This document shows, in pieces, positions 1 to 6,652 of a stretch of DNA of 8,507 bases. The stretch lies in contig CALWMT010000103.1 in the NCBI GenBank assembly GCA_944382045.1, positions 1-8,507 on the forward strand. The letters are read 5' to 3'. Origin of the DNA: an uncultured Enterocloster sp. Its GTDB lineage: Bacteria > Bacillota > Clostridia > Lachnospirales > Lachnospiraceae. The position numbers and the translations under genes were made by a program. Positions within the stretch are counted from its first letter, which is position 1. The number at the start of each line of letters is the position of its first letter. Below the pieces are notes generated by a model. That model was given only the letters and a program-made list of their open reading frames with translations, did no database searches and was not told the origin of the DNA.

Positions 1-1149
1 AAGGGCAATGAGATGATCGGCGGCCTGGTTCTGGGATACTTTGCGGAGGGCTTTTACCAGCTTTTGTTCCTCTTTATCTTTGGCGGCGTGATTCCTATGC
101 ACAATTCCACCCTGATGATTGCCACGGGGGTGGGCGTGAAGAACACCATTGATCTGAGCGGAACGGTAAAATATGCATTGGACACCATTTCGATGCTGAC
201 CATTATCGAGGTGGGATTCTACCTTGTGGTGCTAGGCATTGTGGTTTCGACGATTTTTAAGCTGGCGAAGAAGCAGGCTGTGGAATGGAAATCCGTCCTG
301 GGCAGGCTGATCGCGGCTGCGGTGCTCTACGCGCTCACCTACATCGGTCCGGTGGAGCAGTTTTTGGCGGCGGATCGGCTGCTGCTGCTCTCCGCTGTAG
401 AGATTGCCTGTCTGGTCATGGTTCTTTGGCAGATCTATGGGTTTGTAAGCTGGAAGCGGAGGGAGCAGGCCATAAGGATGGAGGATGGCGGCACGCGGGA
501 GCTGGTCCACCATCCGTTCCCCAGGGAGCGGGCCATCGGCACTATTTTGGCGGCTGCAGTGATCTACGGGCTGACCTATGTGCCGGCTATTTACGATATT
601 TTGATTGCGGTGCGTCTTCCGGTGATGACCTTCCTGTGCATCGGCGGCCTATGCGTATTTAACAATCTTCTCATGCACACACGGCTGGGGCAGAACATGC
701 GGACTGTGGGACAGAGCCGGGCGGTAGCCAACGCGGCGGGCATCAATGTGGACAGGACGCGTATCATTGCCATGATTTTTTCCACCGTGCTGGCCAGCTG
801 GGGCCAGTTAATCTTCCTGCAGAATGTGGGTACGCTGTCCACCTACGGGGCACATACCCAGGTGGGCCAATTTGCCATCGCGGCTCTCTTGGTGGGAGGC
901 GCCTCTGTGCAGAAGGCCAACAATAAGCAGGCCCTGCTGGGAATCGTGCTTTTCCATACGCTGTTCATCGTGTCGCCTCTGGCGGGCAAGGAGCTCTTCG
1001 GAGATGCAGTGATCGGCGAGTATTTCCGGGTGTTTGTGTCCTACGGCGTTATCGCTATGGCACTGGCCATGCATGCCTGGAAAAAGGCGGTTCCGGCAGC
1101 CAAGGAGAAGGATAAAGGGGATAAGAAGGCTGCGGCTGCGGTGGAGTAA
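1..1149 (+). CDS. ABC transporter permease, ribose/nucleoside type (5' end outside window)
   Basis: Integral membrane subunit of an ABC importer of the BPD_transp_2 class (RbsC/LivH-like), which forms the channel for a small solute such as a sugar or nucleoside. The frame is open from base 1, so the first in-window ATG (13) is probably internal and the true start lies upstream. About 382 codons are visible. Several hydrophobic spans are seen, for example near residues 5-28, 57-82, 97-115, 122-146, 175-220, 250-270 and 285-325 counted from the ATG at 13. The best family mark is the cytoplasmic loop LGQNMRTVGQSRAVANAAGI (residues 225-244), the coupling segment that contacts the ATPase. The protein is longer than a typical RbsC (about 320 residues), with a charged linker (145-173), an internal repeat and a Lys/Ala-rich tail. 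ATPase and binding-protein genes would be expected upstream. The substrate cannot be read from this subunit. Confidence 0.85.
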   Translation, partial: KGNEMIGGLVLGYFAEGFYQLLFLFIFGGVIPMHNSTLMIATGVGVKNTIDLSGTVKYALDTISMLTIIEVGFYLVVLGIVVSTIFKLAKKQAVEWKSVLGRLIAAAVLYALTYIGPVEQFLAADRLLLLSAVEIACLVMVLWQIYGFVSWKRREQAIRMEDGGTRELVHHPFPRERAIGTILAAAVIYGLTYVPAIYDILIAVRLPVMTFLCIGGLCVFNNLLMHTRLGQNMRTVGQSRAVANAAGINVDRTRIIAMIFSTVLASWGQLIFLQNVGTLSTYGAHTQVGQFAIAALLVGGASVQKANNKQALLGIVLFHTLFIVSPLAGKELFGDAVIGEYFRVFVSYGVIAMALAMHAWKKAVPAAKEKDKGDKKAAAAVE

Positions 1150-1155
1150 GAGACG

Positions 1156-1989
1156 ATGAAGATTATAGACGCACATCTGCATTTTCGCCCCGGAGAGAGG
1201 GAATATTTTAATCAGATCGCTATAGCGGCTGGCCATGAGAACACGGAGGCCCACCTGCGGCAGGAATACGCCAGGCTGGGAATCGTGGGCGGTGTGGTCA
1301 TGGGAAATGGAGGCGTGTCCCTGGAGGGGCACGCCCATTATCCGTCCTATCTGCGCTACTGCGTGGGCCTGGACAGCAAGTATCTGCGGGACAGCGGGGG
1401 GAGCCTTCCCGCCTCTGTCTGGGATCAGGTGGAGCAGCACCTGCAGCGGAAAAATTGCGTGGGCATCAAGCTGTACCCCGGTTATAATCCCTGGTACATT
1501 ACCGATCCCATGTACGGCCCCTGCTATGAGCTGGCAGCGGCCTACGGGAAGCCGGTGGCTGTGCACACCGGGGAGACCGCCGGGACGGGGGCTGTGCTGA
1601 AATACAGCCATCCGCTGACCATCGACGAGGCGGCTGTTCTTCACCCTGGGGTACGCTTTGTCATGTGCCATTTTGGAAATCCCTGGCTTCCGGACGCCGC
1701 CTGTACGGTGCGCAAGAATGAGAATGTGTCTGCAGATCTCTCCGGCCTTTTGGAGGGAAGGATTGTGGTGGATACATTTTTTAAGGAGCAGAAGGGGTAT
1801 ACAGAGTATCTGAGAACCTGGATCAGCTACATGGGGGACTACAGCAGGCTGATGTACGGCACGGACTGGCCCTTAGCCAATCTGGAGGACTACATACGGT
1901 TTACAGAGCGCCTGATCCCGGAAAGGCACTGGGAGGCGGTGTTTGCGGGGAATGCGGAGCGGATCTATAAAGGTTCCTGGCTGCCATGA
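1156..1989 (+). CDS. Amidohydrolase family metal-dependent hydrolase
   Basis: A 277-residue TIM-barrel hydrolase of the Amidohydro_2 type. The metal-site pattern is complete: DAHLHF at residues 5-10 (His7, His9), IKLYPGY at 104-110 (Lys105), AVHTGE at 135-140 (His137), MCHFGNPW at 170-177 (His172) and YGTDWP at 234-239 (Asp237). It has no signal peptide and should be cytosolic. GGAG at 1143-1146 lies 9 nt before the ATG and overlaps the end of the permease gene. Only 6 nt separate the two genes, so they are surely co-transcribed. The context suggests the enzyme acts on the solute imported by the neighbouring ABC transporter, but this is inference. Members of the family hydrolyse amides, esters or lactones or decarboxylate acids, and the exact reaction cannot be assigned here. 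Confidence 0.88.
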   Translation: MKIIDAHLHFRPGEREYFNQIAIAAGHENTEAHLRQEYARLGIVGGVVMGNGGVSLEGHAHYPSYLRYCVGLDSKYLRDSGGSLPASVWDQVEQHLQRKNCVGIKLYPGYNPWYITDPMYGPCYELAAAYGKPVAVHTGETAGTGAVLKYSHPLTIDEAAVLHPGVRFVMCHFGNPWLPDAACTVRKNENVSADLSGLLEGRIVVDTFFKEQKGYTEYLRTWISYMGDYSRLMYGTDWPLANLEDYIRFTERLIPERHWEAVFAGNAERIYKGSWLP

Positions 1990-1999
1990 GGGATGCAGG

Positions 2000-2026
2000 C
2001 GGCCTGCAGAAGGCCGGGAATTTTTT
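2000..2026 (+). terminator. Likely intrinsic terminator of the permease-amidohydrolase operon
   Basis: CGGCCT (2000-2005) pairs perfectly with AGGCCG (2011-2016) around a 5-nt loop. After a 4-nt gap comes a run of six T (2021-2026). It starts 11 nt after the amidohydrolase stop codon and directly precedes the next promoter, as expected for an operon boundary. The stem is short but GC-rich. A competing hairpin, GCAGG (1995-1999) with CCTGC (2003-2007), could weaken it. Confidence 0.6.
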
Positions 2027-2027
2027 C

Positions 2028-2056
2028 TTGTCATCTGGTAAATTGTGTACTATAAT
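2028..2056 (+). promoter_or_regulatory. Sigma-A-type promoter for the DUF554 gene
   Basis: TTGTCA (2028-2033) and TATAAT (2051-2056) are separated by 17 bp, a near-consensus housekeeping promoter. Transcription should begin near 2063, leaving a leader of about 70 nt before the ATG at 2134. The -35 box abuts the T-run of the upstream terminator. The gap between the DUF554 gene and the aminotransferase is only 72 nt with at most a weak terminator, so this promoter may also feed the downstream genes. Confidence 0.75.
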
Positions 2057-2101
2057 AGGCGGAAACGGCGAAAGCGGGATTTGGCAGAAGATGTCCGCCG
2101 C

Positions 2102-2115
2102 CTGAACTGTTACTT
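2102..2115 (+). repeat. 14-bp sequence, copy 1 (inverted partner at 6546-6559)
   Basis: CTGAACTGTTACTT lies in the leader of the DUF554 gene. The exact reverse complement is found at 6546-6559, at the end of the cation transporter gene. One flanking base beyond an adjacent mismatch also agrees on each side. It may be a small dispersed element or chance: one 14-bp match in a window of this size is not strongly improbable. Confidence 0.35.
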
Positions 2116-2133
2116 TACAGGAGACAAGGGACA

Positions 2134-2856
2134 ATGACAGGATTCGGGACAATGGTAAATGCAGCCGCCATCCTATTGGGAAGCACCGTGGGACTGCTCC
2201 TAAAGGGCGGACTTCCAAAGCGGCTCCAGGATATTATCACCAGCGCTGTGGGGCTCTGCGTGATTTTTGTGGGGGCTTCAGGGGCCCTTGCCGGGCTGCT
2301 GGCAGTGTCAGGGGATGGACTTGAGACAAGGGACACCATGATGATGATTTTTTCCATGGCAGCCGGGGCAGCCCTGGGGGAGTGGATGGATATTGAGCGC
2401 AGGCTGGAGGGCCTGGGTGCGTGGTGCCGGACGCGAATCCCCGCAGGACATGCCGGGGCGGGCTTTGTGGATGCCTTTGTGACCAGCTCCCTTCTCTTCT
2501 GTGTGGGTGCCATGGCCATTGTGGGCTCCCTGGAGGACGGACTGAGCCACAATTATTCTACCCTTTTTGCCAAGTCCGTGATGGACGGCATCATGGCGGC
2601 AGTGTTTGCTGCGGCTATGGGGATTGGGACCATGTTTTCTGTTATTCCTGTGGTGATTTATCAGGGAAGCATCACCCTGCTGGCGGGGGCCCTGCGGCCC
2701 TTTCTCACGGAGCTCATGATCAGCCGCATGTCCTGTGTGGGCTCCATACTGATATTTGCCCTGGGGCTCAATCTGGCCATTGGCACGAGGATAAAGATAG
2801 GAAATATGCTTCCGGCGGCTTTTCTGCCGGTGTTTTTTTGTATGCTCGGGTTTTAG
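2134..2856 (+). CDS. DUF554 family membrane protein (YdfK/YqgA-like)
   Basis: A 240-residue, strongly hydrophobic protein of about the length usual for DUF554 (E. coli YqgA, B. subtilis YdfK). Family marks are the N-terminal G-x2-VN pattern followed by GSTVG (residues 5-20), the core FCVGAMAIVGSLEDG (122-136), and the segment containing Lys147 and Asp151. Several membrane segments are visible, including about 34-57, 115-131, 153-185 and 201-216. AGGAG at 2119-2123 lies 10 nt before the ATG. The gene has its own strong promoter just upstream, and an operon terminator separates it from the amidohydrolase. The family has no established biochemical function that I can state. Membership is clear, but the role in this cell is unknown. 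Confidence 0.9.
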   Translation: MTGFGTMVNAAAILLGSTVGLLLKGGLPKRLQDIITSAVGLCVIFVGASGALAGLLAVSGDGLETRDTMMMIFSMAAGAALGEWMDIERRLEGLGAWCRTRIPAGHAGAGFVDAFVTSSLLFCVGAMAIVGSLEDGLSHNYSTLFAKSVMDGIMAAVFAAAMGIGTMFSVIPVVIYQGSITLLAGALRPFLTELMISRMSCVGSILIFALGLNLAIGTRIKIGNMLPAAFLPVFFCMLGF

Positions 2857-2868
2857 AGCGTGTTGGAA

Positions 2869-2893
2869 GCCTGCGGCGGGCGGACATTTTTTT
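2869..2893 (+). terminator. Weak candidate terminator after the DUF554 gene
   Basis: GCCTG (2869-2873) can pair with CGGGC (2877-2881), including one T-G wobble, around a 3-nt loop. Five bases later there is a run of seven T (2887-2893). The stem is short and the T-run is displaced, so termination is probably partial at best. An alternative long-range pairing of AAGCC (2867-2871) with GGCTT (2896-2900) is also weak. No convincing promoter is visible before the next gene, so read-through from the DUF554 promoter is plausible. Confidence 0.3.
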
Positions 2894-2928
2894 ACGGCTT
2901 TTTACAGTGGAATAGGGAGGAATAAGAG

Positions 2929-4095
2929 ATGGAATTTGCAAAGAGGATGGACTGCTTCGGAGAGGGAATTTTTTCAAAGCTGGCGGAGATACGAAGGAGA
3001 AAGGAAGCGGCTGGTGAGGAGGTCATTGACCTGAGCATCGGCGCGCCCAATATTCCTCCGGCGCCCCACGTGATGCAGGCGCTGTGCGAGGCGGCGGCGG
3101 ACCCGGCCAGCTATGTGTACGCCATAAGCGATAAACGGGAGCTTCTTGAGGCAGTGGCAGCCTGGTATAAGCGGCGCTACGGGGTGGAGCTTGACCCGGA
3201 GCGGGAGATCTGCTCCCTCTTAGGCTCCCAGGAGGGGCTTTCCCACATTGCGCTCTCCATCGCGGATCCGGGGGATGTGGTTCTGGCTCCGGATCCCTGC
3301 TATCCGGTGTTCGCGGACGGCCCGAGAATCGCGGGGGCGGATATTTACTACATGCCCCAGAAGAAGGAGAACGGCTGGGTGATCCGCCTCTCCGACATCC
3401 CCGAGGATGTGGCCCGCCGGGCCAAGCTCATGGTGGTCTCCTATCCCAACAATCCCACGGCGGTTATGGCGCCGGAGAGCTTTTATGAGGAGCTGGTGGC
3501 CTTTGCCAAAAAGTATGATGTGATTGTGCTCCACGACAATGCCTACAGCGAGCTGGTGTTTGACGGCAAGACCTGCGGAAGCTTTCTGGCATATCCCGGG
3601 GCCAAGGAGGTGGGAGTGGAGTTCAACTCCCTCTCGAAGACCTATGGCCTGGCGGGCGCCCGGATCGGCTTCTGCCTGGGAAATGCCCAGGTGGTGGCGA
3701 AGTTAAAGCTTCTCAAGTCCAACATGGATTACGGCATGTTCCTGCCCCTGCAGAGGGCGGCCATTGCGGCCATCACAGGGGATCAGTCCTGCGTGGCCTC
3801 CACCCGCAGGGCTTACGAGGAGCGGCGCAACGCCCTGTGCGACGGCTTTACCTCCATCGGCTGGAGGATGGACCGGCCGGAGGCCACCATGTTTGTGTGG
3901 GCGGCTATCCCGGCGGCCTATAGGAGCTCCGAGGAGTTTGTGATGGAGCTGGTGGAGAAGGCCGGCGTGATCGTGACTCCGGGAAGCGCCTTCGGGCCCT
4001 CCGGCGAGGGGTATGTGCGGCTGGCGCTGGTGCAGGATCGGGAGGCCCTGGACCGGGCCATTGCGGCGGTGAAGCGCAGCGGGGTTCTGGGATGA
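2929..4095 (+). CDS. PLP-dependent class I/II aminotransferase (LL-diaminopimelate aminotransferase-like)
   Basis: A 388-residue fold-type I aminotransferase of normal length. Visible landmarks in order are IGAPNIPPAPHV near 37-48, the cofactor phosphate loop LLGSQEG (97-103), YPNNPTA (172-178), the PLP-ring Asp203 and nearby Tyr206 in HDNAYSE (202-208), the Schiff-base lysine Lys237 in NSLSKTYG (233-240), Arg245, and the substrate carboxylate-binding Arg364 in GYVRLALV (361-368). All residues needed for transamination are present. It resembles clostridial enzymes annotated as LL-diaminopimelate aminotransferase (lysine and peptidoglycan precursor synthesis) as well as general amino-acid aminotransferases. 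I cannot settle the substrate, so no symbol is given. AGGGAGG at 2914-2920 is 8 nt from the ATG. The end overlaps the VanZ-like gene by 4 nt, making it the first gene of a coupled cluster. Confidence 0.9.
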   Translation: MEFAKRMDCFGEGIFSKLAEIRRRKEAAGEEVIDLSIGAPNIPPAPHVMQALCEAAADPASYVYAISDKRELLEAVAAWYKRRYGVELDPEREICSLLGSQEGLSHIALSIADPGDVVLAPDPCYPVFADGPRIAGADIYYMPQKKENGWVIRLSDIPEDVARRAKLMVVSYPNNPTAVMAPESFYEELVAFAKKYDVIVLHDNAYSELVFDGKTCGSFLAYPGAKEVGVEFNSLSKTYGLAGARIGFCLGNAQVVAKLKLLKSNMDYGMFLPLQRAAIAAITGDQSCVASTRRAYEERRNALCDGFTSIGWRMDRPEATMFVWAAIPAAYRSSEEFVMELVEKAGVIVTPGSAFGPSGEGYVRLALVQDREALDRAIAAVKRSGVLG

Positions 4096-4592
4096 AAGGG
4101 GAGAATGCCCGGCGGGGAGCGGCCCGGCCCGGGAATGCCCGGCAGATCCTCTGGTGGATCGTGCTGCTTGTGTATGTGTGCGTTATCTACGGCCATTCCC
4201 TGACGCCTGCGGATCTGTCCTCCCAGGAGAGCGGCGCTGTGCTGGGGCTCTGCCGGTCGGTGCTGGAGGGCCTGGGATTGGAATCCGCATGGCTCACGGA
4301 GCATCTGGTGAGGAAGACAGCTCACTTTGCGGAGTATGCGGGGCTGGGGGTGCTGCTGGCTGTTAATTTCCGGCCCTGGAGAGGGCCTGCGCCCGGCGGT
4401 TTCTGGCCGCGCGTCCGGGGGGCCCTGGAGCTTGCCCTGGCGGTTCCCCTTGTGGACGAGACAATACAGCTTTTTGTGGAGGGCCGCTCCGGGCAGATAA
4501 GCGATGTGTGGCTGGACCTGGCGGGTGCTTTATGCGGGCTGGGGGCGGCCTGCCTGCTCGGTCTGCGGCTCAGAGGGAGGGAGCTTTCATGA
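4092..4592 (+). CDS. VanZ-like family membrane protein
   Basis: A 166-residue membrane protein with the VanZ-like signature: a first membrane segment (about 19-36) ending in YGHSL, then RKTAHFAEY (74-82) opening the second span, and DETIQ (122-126) followed by GRSGQISDVWLD (131-142) before the last segment. VanZ itself gives low-level teicoplanin resistance, but most chromosomal family members are not tied to glycopeptide resistance and their function is unknown; none is implied here. The start ATG overlaps the aminotransferase stop in an ATGA, and there is only a poor Shine-Dalgarno sequence, so translation probably relies on coupling. The N-terminus is Arg-rich (residues 7-17), which places it on the cytoplasmic side. 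Confidence 0.88.
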   Translation: MKGENARRGAARPGNARQILWWIVLLVYVCVIYGHSLTPADLSSQESGAVLGLCRSVLEGLGLESAWLTEHLVRKTAHFAEYAGLGVLLAVNFRPWRGPAPGGFWPRVRGALELALAVPLVDETIQLFVEGRSGQISDVWLDLAGALCGLGAACLLGLRLRGRELS

Positions 4593-5401
4593 ATTACGCG
4601 ATACGCCTGGCCTACGACGGGACCCGGTACAATGGCTGGCAGAGGCAGGGAAATACGGATCGGACCATCCAGGGAAAGCTGGAGGCGGTTCTCACAGAGC
4701 TGGCCGGCGGGCCTGTGGAGGTTCAGGGCTCCGGACGGACGGACCGGGGGGTTCACGCGGAGGGCCAGACGGCCAATTTCCGGCTTCCCGCAGACCGGGA
4801 TCCCGGTACGGTGATGGAGTACTTAAACCGCTATCTGCCGGAGGACATCCAGGTGCTTTCCTGCGCCCGAGCGCCGGAGGCCTTTCACAGCCGGCTGAGC
4901 GCTGTCAGAAAGACCTACCGGTATCAGATTGAGATGGGGCCCCGGCGGAATGTGTTTCAGAGAAATTATTATTACGGCCTGGGGTGCGGCCTGGACTTAG
5001 AGCGGATGCGGGCCGGAGCCGTGCATCTGATAGGAACCCATGATTTTAGGAGCTTCTGCGGAAACCCGCGGATGAAGAAGTCCTGCGTGCGGACCATTGA
5101 GGCCATTGATTTTGCGGGGCCTAAGGGAGCGGCGGCGGGCTGCGGCCTGACCGGCACCCAGCTTTTTATTTTATACAGGGGAAATGGATTCCTCCAGCAG
5201 ATGGTGCGCATCCTGACCGGCACGCTGATTGAGGTGGGGCTAGGGAAGCGGGAGCCGGAGAGCCTGGAGGCGGTTTTGAGGGCCAGGGATCGGCAGGCCG
5301 CAGGATTTACGGCGCCGGCTCAGGGCTTATTTCTTGTGAATGTGGAGTACGGTGAGGAATATGACGGAATTTTTAGTGAAGCGCTTTGTAAAGAATTATG
5401 A
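4589..5401 (+). CDS. truA: tRNA pseudouridine(38-40) synthase TruA
   Basis: Cytosolic enzyme that isomerises uridines 38-40 in the anticodon arm of many tRNAs to pseudouridine. With the start at 4589 it has 270 residues, usual for TruA. The N-terminus reads MNYAIRLAYDGTRYNGWQRQ, the catalytic aspartate is Asp52 in GSGRTDRGVHAEGQ (47-60), KTYRY lies at 108-112, and the conserved C-terminal part has FLQQMVR (201-207) and TAPAQGLFL (241-249). An earlier in-frame ATG at 4508 would add 27 residues encoded inside the VanZ-like gene and unlike TruA. The 4589 start is preferred because AGGGAGG (4574-4580) sits 8 nt before it. It overlaps the VanZ-like stop in an ATGA, and its 3' end overlaps the next gene by 41 nt. 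Confidence 0.96.
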   Translation: MNYAIRLAYDGTRYNGWQRQGNTDRTIQGKLEAVLTELAGGPVEVQGSGRTDRGVHAEGQTANFRLPADRDPGTVMEYLNRYLPEDIQVLSCARAPEAFHSRLSAVRKTYRYQIEMGPRRNVFQRNYYYGLGCGLDLERMRAGAVHLIGTHDFRSFCGNPRMKKSCVRTIEAIDFAGPKGAAAGCGLTGTQLFILYRGNGFLQQMVRILTGTLIEVGLGKREPESLEAVLRARDRQAAGFTAPAQGLFLVNVEYGEEYDGIFSEALCKEL

Positions 5402-6551
5402 CAGGGTGGAGGAGGCCCAGGTGCGGACCGCCTACGGGGCCATGGCCAGCATGGTGGGCATTGGGTGCAACATCCTCCTGTTTCTGGCGAAGATGGCCAT
5501 CGGCCTTCTGGCCAACAGTATCTCCGTGATGGCGGACGCCTTCAACAACCTGTCGGACGCGGCCTCCTCCATTGTGGGCTTTGTGGGGGTGAAGATGGCC
5601 CAGAAGCCGGCGGATGACGACCATCCCTTCGGCCACGGGCGGATTGAATACATAGCGGCCTTTATCGTGGCGTTTTTGGTCCTCCAGGTGGGATTTTCCC
5701 TCTTTACAGGCTCTGTGGAGAAGCTTTTTCACCCGGATGACCTCACCTTTAAATGGGTGTCCGTCCTGGTGCTGGGCCTGTCCGTGGGAGTGAAGCTGTG
5801 GCTCTCCCTCTTTAACCGGAGGCTCGGGAAGCGCATCAACTCCAAGGTGATGCTAGCCACCTCAGCGGACGCCCTGGGGGATGCGGCGGCCACCTCGGCG
5901 GCTATTTTTTCCATGCTGGTGTACGGGATTTTCGGGTGGAACATCGACGCGGTGGTGGGCCTGGCGGTTTCCGTGGTGGTTATGCTGGCGGGCATCAATA
6001 TCGCGAGGGACACCCTGGCCCCCCTTATCGGGGAGGCCATTGACCCGGAGCTCTACGAGCAGATCACCAATTTCGTGGAGGGCTTTGACGGGATTGTGGG
6101 AACCCATGACCTGATTGTGCACAATTACGGCCCCTCCAAGAGCATGGCCTCCATCCACGCGGAGGTGCCCAATGACTGCGATCTGGAGGAAACCCACGAG
6201 ATCATCGACCGGATCGAGCGGGAGGCGGCCCGGCGCTTCGGCCTGCTCCTTGTCATCCATATGGATCCGGTGGAGACCCACGACCAGAGGGTGCTTGAGT
6301 TCAAGGCCATGGTGGAGGATGTGATTGAAAAAATGGACAGCCGCCTGAGCATTCACGATTTCCGCATGGTGGACGGCAGGGAAAATATTAACCTGATTTT
6401 CGATTTGGTGGCTCCGCGGGAATATAAAGGGGCGGATGTGGGCAAGCTGAAGGCAGAGGTCAGCAGCCAGGTGCGCCGGAGGGATAAGCGCTGTATCTGC
6501 GTGATTACGGTGGAGAACAGCTTTCTGTCGGAAAATCACCACGAGAAGTAA
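5361..6551 (+). CDS. Cation diffusion facilitator family transporter, probable Mn2+ exporter type
   Basis: Inner-membrane divalent-cation/proton antiporter, 396 residues from the ATG at 5361. The transport-site residues are visible: NNLSD (Asn62, Asp66) in TM2 and DALGD (Asp170, Asp174) in TM5. HPFGHGRIE (88-96) is the usual family loop. The N-D/D-D arrangement matches what I recall for manganese exporters of the MntE type rather than the zinc H-D/H-D pattern, so Mn2+ is the best guess. The cytoplasmic part is longer than in YiiP (about 300 residues) and appears to hold two successive C-terminal-domain-like units (about 244-303 and 329-387). The 5361 start fits the family N-terminus better than the in-frame ATG at 5340, which has no ribosome binding site. 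GGAG (5344-5347) is 13 nt and GAGG (5354-5357) 3 nt from the chosen start, so coupling to truA probably helps. No metal-responsive operator or riboswitch is seen. Confidence 0.9.
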   Translation: MTEFLVKRFVKNYDRVEEAQVRTAYGAMASMVGIGCNILLFLAKMAIGLLANSISVMADAFNNLSDAASSIVGFVGVKMAQKPADDDHPFGHGRIEYIAAFIVAFLVLQVGFSLFTGSVEKLFHPDDLTFKWVSVLVLGLSVGVKLWLSLFNRRLGKRINSKVMLATSADALGDAAATSAAIFSMLVYGIFGWNIDAVVGLAVSVVVMLAGINIARDTLAPLIGEAIDPELYEQITNFVEGFDGIVGTHDLIVHNYGPSKSMASIHAEVPNDCDLEETHEIIDRIEREAARRFGLLLVIHMDPVETHDQRVLEFKAMVEDVIEKMDSRLSIHDFRMVDGRENINLIFDLVAPREYKGADVGKLKAEVSSQVRRRDKRCICVITVENSFLSENHHEK

Positions 6552-6559
6552 CAGTTCAG
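6546..6559 (-). repeat. 14-bp sequence, copy 2 (inverted partner at 2102-2115)
   Basis: Reverse complement of the sequence at 2102-2115. Here it spans the last codons and TAA stop of the cation transporter gene and the first bases of the following spacer. Both copies lie at gene boundaries. See copy 1 for the caution about chance. Confidence 0.35.
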
Positions 6560-6590
6560 ACTGCTGCCATGAGAAATAGGCTTAGGCTTC

Positions 6591-6652
6591 CCCGCACCGG
6601 AAGGCCTGGGATGCGAAAGGTGCGGGTGCGCCCTGCCGGAAAGAGGTGCGGG
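6591..6652 (+). promoter_or_regulatory. Sigma-factor leader with two alternative hairpins
   Basis: CCCGCACC (6591-6598) is exactly complementary to two identical downstream copies of GGTGCGGG, at 6619-6626 and 6645-6652. Pairing with the first gives an 8-bp hairpin with a 20-nt loop. Pairing with the second gives an 8-bp stem that includes the GAGGTG ribosome binding region and ends directly against the ATG at 6653. The two pairings exclude each other. No T-run follows either hairpin, so an intrinsic terminator is unlikely; translational control is the natural hypothesis. The complementarity is certain, the function is inferred. Confidence 0.4.

Noticed and set aside
808..1671. A 287-codon open frame on the minus strand opposite the permease end and the amidohydrolase
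   Set aside because: It lies opposite two genes with clear family motifs, shows no recognisable motif itself, and has composition typical of antisense frames in GC-rich coding DNA.
2058..2099. A riboswitch-like hairpin (GGCGGA with TCCGCC) in the DUF554 leader
   Set aside because: The left arm lies mostly upstream of the expected transcription start, so most of it would not be in the RNA.
4508..4588. A longer TruA starting at 4508
   Set aside because: The extra 27 residues are encoded within the VanZ-like gene in another frame and do not resemble TruA, while 4589 has a good ribosome binding site and the family N-terminus.
4092..4592. A glycopeptide-resistance role for the VanZ-like gene
   Set aside because: None of the other van genes is present, and the VanZ-like family is mostly unrelated to resistance.
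5862..6542. A 226-codon minus-strand open frame opposite the cation transporter gene
   Set aside because: It is His-rich, low-complexity-like and without family features; the plus-strand gene explains the region fully.
6591..6626. Intrinsic terminator after the cation transporter gene
   Set aside because: The 8-bp hairpin is good but no T-run follows it, so it was treated as a possible leader structure instead.
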